Below are positions 4,700 through 6,663 of a stretch of 6,663 bases of DNA, piece by piece. The position numbers were made by a program, and so were the translations under genes. Under the pieces are notes generated by a model, which saw only the letters and a program-made list of their open reading frames with translations, ran no database searches and had not been told where the DNA came from. How positions within the stretch are numbered: position 1 is the stretch's first letter; the number at the start of each line of letters is the position of its first letter. This DNA comes from an uncultured Oscillospiraceae bacterium. Lineage in GTDB: Bacteria > Bacillota_A > Clostridia > Oscillospirales > Oscillospiraceae. The stretch covers positions 1-6,663 of the forward strand of contig CAAFFR010000138.1 of assembly GCA_900762245.1 (NCBI GenBank), written 5' to 3'.

Positions 4700-5107
4700 T
4701 CACACCACCTTAACAGCGCGGAAGGCCATGTTTTCGATGGTGGGAGCTGCGGTACCGTCTACCAGTACGGAGAGGTTTGCGTTGCCGCAGCACATGACCC
4801 GGACCACGGCGGTGATGCCCAGGGTCTCCGTCTGGGTGGCTGCCGTGGTGATGGTGACAGCTGCGCGTGCACCGGGAACAGGGACACCATCCTGCGTCAG
4901 AGCCAGAACAACGTCACCGGCAACAGCGGCGGTCACCGTTGCGGAGATGTCCACCAGATAATATCCGGACTCCTGCAGATTGATTGCGGAACCGGTGGCG
5001 TCAATACAGCGGCCATAACGGCGGATGATAGAGCCCACAGGGACGGTATTGCCAATCGGCACCTCTGCGCCGGAGGTATTGGCGGTATAAATCAGTGCTT
5101 TGCTCAT
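4700..5107 (-). CDS. Probable jelly-roll (TNF/C1q-like) structural protein (135 aa)
   Basis: The ATG at 5107 is preferred over an in-frame ATG at 5122 because AAAGGAG (5113-5119) is 5 nt upstream of it. The 135-aa product is almost all beta: Val/Thr/Ala-rich strands alternate with Gly turns (SGYYLVDISATVTAAVAGDV, LALTQDGVPVPG, LSVLVDGT). This layout resembles the C-terminal TNF/C1q-like jelly rolls of phage and spore-surface proteins, which usually form trimers. C34 and the C106-C107 pair are the only Cys. I infer a virion decoration or surface-binding protein; the fold is a judgement from pattern and not a motif match. It follows a hairpin at 5135-5154, so its expression may depend on read-through. 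Confidence 0.75.
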   Translation of the reverse strand: MSKALIYTANTSGAEVPIGNTVPVGSIIRRYGRCIDATGSAINLQESGYYLVDISATVTAAVAGDVVLALTQDGVPVPGARAAVTITTAATQTETLGITAVVRVMCCGNANLSVLVDGTAAPTIENMAFRAVKVV

Positions 5108-5130
5108 AATTGCTCCTTTCATGATATTAA

Positions 5131-5154
5131 AATTGGTGGGGCGATTGCCCCACC
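5131..5154 (-). terminator. Intergenic hairpin, terminator or attenuator on the minus strand
   Basis: GGTGGGGC (5135-5142) and GCCCCACC (5147-5154) form an 8-bp perfect stem with a 4-nt loop. On the minus strand it is followed by AATTTTAATAT, so termination downstream of the 198-aa gene is likely, at least in part. The next gene begins only 28 nt later, with no clear promoter between, which suggests that the hairpin lowers but does not stop its expression. Confidence 0.65.
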
Positions 5155-5183
5155 GTCAAGCGGCCAGCAGGGCCTTACTCAAT

Positions 5184-5780
5184 TCAGATGTTGCAGGGAT
5201 TGCAGCAGCCACCGCCAAAGAAGGGACTGGGACCTGCGCCGTAGGTGACCGCAGTGGGATAGCGAACCACACCGCACAGAGCAGCCTGAAGCTGAAGCTG
5301 GTTGATCTGGTTCTGCATATCCTGCATCCGGTTGCCGCAGATAGCGTCCAGAATCTTCTGGGTGCCCCGCTCCTGGGCCTGGATGATATTGCCAGTATTG
5401 ATTGCGCCGTTGTAGTTGACGCTGTCAATGGCTCTCTGGGTGGTGCAGAAGCACTCTGCCAGCTGGGCCTGAACCGCGTTGAAATTTCTCAACGTTTCAT
5501 AGCCGAAGTTGCTGAGGCCGTTCTGCAGGCCGGTGTACATGTTGCTAATGGCATCGTTGTTCCGGGCCACGCCTGCCTTCAGTTCGGAGAAGCTGTTGGC
5601 ATTGCAGAGGTCTGCTTCGGTAACGGCATTGCCGCGACCGTTCCAGTTACCGCCGCCAAACATGGTCAGGATCAGGAACAGGATGATGATGCTCCAATCG
5701 CCGCCAAACATGCCGTTGTCACCGCGACGGTCGCCACGGTCAGTCACGGCAGCGATATCAGCGAGGGAAGGATAGTCCAT
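5184..5780 (-). CDS. Phage-type membrane-anchored Gly/Cys-rich protein (198 aa)
   Basis: ATG at 5780 with AAAGGA 8 nt upstream. The protein has an N-terminal motif MDYPSLADIAAVTD, a charged/Gly linker, one hydrophobic segment (WSIIILFLILTMF, residues 29-41), then Gly/Asn-rich sequence. A long Asn/Gln-rich helical region (about 55-165) carries YETLRNFNAVQAQLAECFCTT and MQDMQNQINQLQLQ, likely a coiled coil. The C-terminus is Gly/Cys-rich (FFGGGCCNPCNI). I recognise this organisation from clostridial prophage proteins of unknown function. The segment may be a membrane anchor or signal anchor. A structural or membrane-associated role is inferred. The clustered Cys might form disulfides or bind metal. 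Confidence 0.8.
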   Translation of the reverse strand: MDYPSLADIAAVTDRGDRRGDNGMFGGDWSIIILFLILTMFGGGNWNGRGNAVTEADLCNANSFSELKAGVARNNDAISNMYTGLQNGLSNFGYETLRNFNAVQAQLAECFCTTQRAIDSVNYNGAINTGNIIQAQERGTQKILDAICGNRMQDMQNQINQLQLQAALCGVVRYPTAVTYGAGPSPFFGGGCCNPCNI

Positions 5781-5809
5781 TGTGTAATTCCTTTCATAAA
5801 ATTATTTAT

Positions 5810-5835
5810 AAACACGGCTGCGCACTTCCGTATTT
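5810..5835 (-). terminator. Weak intergenic hairpin between two operon genes
   Basis: On the minus strand AAATACGG and CCGTGTTT can form an 8-bp stem with one G-U pair and a 10-nt loop, followed by ATAAATAATTTT. It begins at the stop codon of the 87-aa gene. It could be a partial terminator or an mRNA processing/stability element. The loop is large and the evidence modest. Confidence 0.35.
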
Positions 5836-6097
5836 ACCGCATCAATTCCCGGACAAAGTTCATGTCGATGCCGTTTTCGGCAGCGATCTGTTCCGGGGTC
5901 TTTCCCTGGTTTTGCTGCATAAATGCGGCAAACTGGGGATTTCTCTGGGCCATTAGCTGAGCAACCTGACGGGGATCCTGGCCACGAAGCATGCTCATGG
6001 TTTGGCGGATCTGGCCCATCATAGCCATGGGGTTATTCTGCGGGGTCGGTGCCCTGCTTGCCCCGTTTAACATTTGCAGAATCGGGTTTCCGGCCAT
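5834..6097 (-). CDS. Small phage-type protein (87 aa), Met/Gln-rich
   Basis: ATG at 6097 with GGAGGA (6106-6111) 8 nt upstream. The 87-aa product starts MAGNPILQMLNGASRAPTPQ and is rich in Met, Gln and Asn. A central helical part (MMGQIRQTMSMLRGQDPRQV) is followed by QNQGKTPEQIAAENGID and ends in FVRELMR. It is soluble, and I recall proteins of this kind encoded beside the 126-aa and 198-aa types in clostridial prophages; no function is known to me. Its first 65 nt overlap the 3' end of the 126-aa gene in another frame, so its ribosome binding site lies inside that gene and translation of the two is probably linked. Confidence 0.75.
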   Translation of the reverse strand: MAGNPILQMLNGASRAPTPQNNPMAMMGQIRQTMSMLRGQDPRQVAQLMAQRNPQFAAFMQQNQGKTPEQIAAENGIDMNFVRELMR

Positions 6098-6413
6098 TGA
6101 TCGTATCCTCCAATCTTTGGATTCTCTCCGCCAGACTGTTATAGTCCGGGGCGGGCTGGGCCTGGTATGGGGTGATGGTGTAGGGGGCTACCGTCTTATA
6201 ACCTGCCCCGTCGGTCTGAACCAGCCACACCAGCGGGGCGGATTCATCCAGAAGCAGGACGTTGCTGTTTGGCGGGAGCTGGAAGGCCCTGGCGCCGTTT
6301 TCTCCATTTACCCGGACAATTTCCATCCGCTGCTGATTCTGTCCCCATGTGGGCATCGGCTGCGGCTGAGGCTGCATGTATGAGGGCATAAACTGGTTAT
6401 ACTGTGGGAACAT
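6033..6413 (-). CDS. Phage-type protein with Pro/Gln-rich N-terminus and C-terminal coiled coil (126 aa)
   Basis: The ATG at 6413 is chosen over an in-frame ATG at 6455 because AAAGGC (6422-6427) lies 8 nt upstream and the -10 box at 6444-6449 would fall inside the longer form. Residues 1-29 are Pro/Gln/Met/Tyr-rich. Residues 30-82 are beta-rich (MEIVRVNGENGARAFQLPPN, then VLLLDESAPLVWLVQ), matching a pattern I recall from small clostridial phage proteins. Residues 91-107 (YNSLAERIQRLEDTING) are a short coiled coil, and the tail is charged. It is the first gene of the minus-strand operon. A structural or virion-associated role is inferred from family context only. Confidence 0.8.
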   Translation of the reverse strand: MFPQYNQFMPSYMQPQPQPMPTWGQNQQRMEIVRVNGENGARAFQLPPNSNVLLLDESAPLVWLVQTDGAGYKTVAPYTITPYQAQPAPDYNSLAERIQRLEDTINGRKPDSANVKRGKQGTDPAE

Positions 6414-6443
6414 TTTGCACCGCCTTTCTTTTTGTATGTCCCA

Positions 6444-6449
6444 ATTATA
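6444..6449 (-). promoter_or_regulatory. Consensus -10 box for the minus-strand phage operon
   Basis: The minus strand reads TATAAT at 6449-6444, 31 nt upstream of the start at 6413. The hexamer 17 bp further up is ACGGTG, a very weak -35, so the promoter may need an activator. A perfect 8-bp palindrome (GTCCGGAC, 6471-6478) and an inverted repeat (CGGACTTT 6474-6481, AAAGTCCG 6490-6497) lie directly upstream, where an activator or repressor could bind. Confidence 0.5.
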
Positions 6450-6470
6450 CTGCAAAAATCTCCCTGCACC

Positions 6471-6497
6471 GTCCGGACTTTAGGGCCAAAAAGTCCG
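6471..6497. promoter_or_regulatory. Dyad upstream of the operon promoter
   Basis: GTCCGGAC (6471-6478) is a perfect palindrome, and its right half is repeated inverted (CGGACTTT/AAAGTCCG, 8-nt spacer). The GTCC half-site thus occurs three times within 27 bp, between the upstream gene's terminator and the -10 box. It could be an operator or activator site, or an extra hairpin helping the terminator at 6499-6532. Confidence 0.35.
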
Positions 6498-6498
6498 C

Positions 6499-6532
6499 AA
6501 AAAAGCCGCCCTCCCGTTGTGGGAAGGCGGCT
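6499..6532 (-). terminator. Intrinsic terminator on the minus strand
   Basis: AAGCCGCC and GGCGGCTT form the outer stem, extended by CCC/GGG with one mismatch, around a GTTGT loop (6503-6532). Six T follow on the minus strand (plus-strand A-run 6499-6504). It ends the transcript of the partial gene at 6537-6663 and separates it from the operon that begins at 6449. Confidence 0.85.
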
Positions 6533-6536
6533 TCGA

Positions 6537-6663
6537 TCATTCAGTTCTTGCCGGAAGCAGCGGGGTGTAGATCTGCACCCCATCGTATTTCTCCCGGAGT
6601 GTTTTACGGATATCCTTTACCTTGGTTTCTCCCATGTGGCAGCGCATGGCGGTGTGGACGACA
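6537..6663 (-). CDS. 3' end of an unrecognised gene (at least 41 aa)
   Basis: The minus-strand frame is open from the window edge to a TGA at 6537-6539; the other two minus frames contain stops. The visible C-terminal 41 residues include HMGETKVKDIRKTLREKYDG followed by VQIYTPLLPARTE. They are basic and helical at first, then a short strand and tail. The start may lie beyond the window, and internal Met codons (MRCHM) cannot be excluded as starts of a very small protein. No family is recognised. It ends just before a good terminator, which supports its being a real gene. Confidence 0.55.
   Translation of the reverse strand, partial: VVHTAMRCHMGETKVKDIRKTLREKYDGVQIYTPLLPARTE

Larger units (their letters stand above)
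1..6663. mobile_element. Segment of a clostridial prophage or integrative element
   Basis: The window combines a complete large serine recombinase, two HTH regulators with dyad-bearing promoters, runs of very small ORFs, and a block of small proteins of types I associate with clostridial prophages. No housekeeping gene is present. Neither end of the element can be placed: no clear pair of direct-repeat attachment cores was found. It is also unclear whether the minus-strand operon right of 4275 belongs to the same element as the recombinase. A phage is favoured over a conjugative element because no relaxase, coupling protein or type IV secretion gene is visible, but only 6.7 kb can be seen. 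Confidence 0.6.

Noticed and set aside
4278..4961. 227-aa plus-strand open frame
   Set aside because: Begins inside the terminator region and mirrors the 140-aa and jelly-roll genes; no protein features of its own.
5100..5960. 286-aa plus-strand open frame
   Set aside because: Antisense to the 198-aa and neighbouring genes, which have ribosome binding sites and recognisable architecture. Its Ala/Val-rich composition fits a shadow of their codon usage.
1..6663. CRISPR array, tRNA, rRNA or insertion sequence
   Set aside because: No regularly spaced repeats, tRNA-like cloverleaf, rRNA-like stretch or DDE transposase with terminal repeats was seen on reading. Small structured RNAs cannot be excluded without a covariance search.

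Overview
The window looks like part of a prophage or other integrative element from a Gram-positive gut Clostridium, most likely of the Oscillospiraceae/Lachnospiraceae type. The reasons are the strong AGGAGG-type ribosome binding sites throughout, moderately GC-rich coding sequence, a clostridial-style large serine recombinase, and several small proteins of families I recognise from clostridial prophages. No host housekeeping gene, rRNA or tRNA was seen. No gene shows a cargo function such as resistance or a toxin.

Layout. (1) Positions 1-1190, plus strand, are a regulatory module: a terminator-like hairpin, two divergent promoter-like sites each with a dyad in its spacer, a 61-aa acidic protein, and a 263-aa protein with four zinc-ribbon-like CxxC pairs fused in frame to a C-terminal Cro/CI-type helix-turn-helix. 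The HTH part has its own Shine-Dalgarno and ATG, so it may also be made as a free 60-aa repressor. A hairpin nearly identical to the one at 23-47 closes the module. (2) Positions 1190-1750, minus strand, are a run of very small ORFs (42, 35, about 31-41 and 30 aa). Three of them look like diverged copies of one helical microprotein. (3) Positions 1750-1909 are a divergent control region with three dyads. (4) Positions 1910-2539, plus strand, encode a Cys-motif/HTH/coiled-coil protein. (5) Positions 2653-4239, plus strand, encode a complete 528-aa large serine recombinase. (6) Positions 4238-4276 are a perfect bidirectional terminator that overlaps the stop codons of two converging genes. (7) Positions 4275-6450, minus strand, are an operon of small phage-type proteins, read in the order 126 aa (Pro/Gln-rich with a coiled coil), 87 aa, 198 aa (membrane segment, Gly/Cys-rich), 135 aa (probable jelly-roll) and 140 aa (unknown function), with hairpins between some genes. 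(8) Positions 6499-6663 hold a minus-strand terminator and the 3' end of one more gene.

How it fits together (inference). The two HTH proteins and the dyad-containing promoters look like the lysogeny or excision control of the element, the recombinase catalyses its integration and excision, and the minus-strand operon would encode accessory virion or late proteins. The points most worth following are the nested zinc-ribbon/HTH gene, the tandem microprotein family, the dyad-in-spacer promoters, and a probable one-base frameshift in a G5 run in one micro-ORF.
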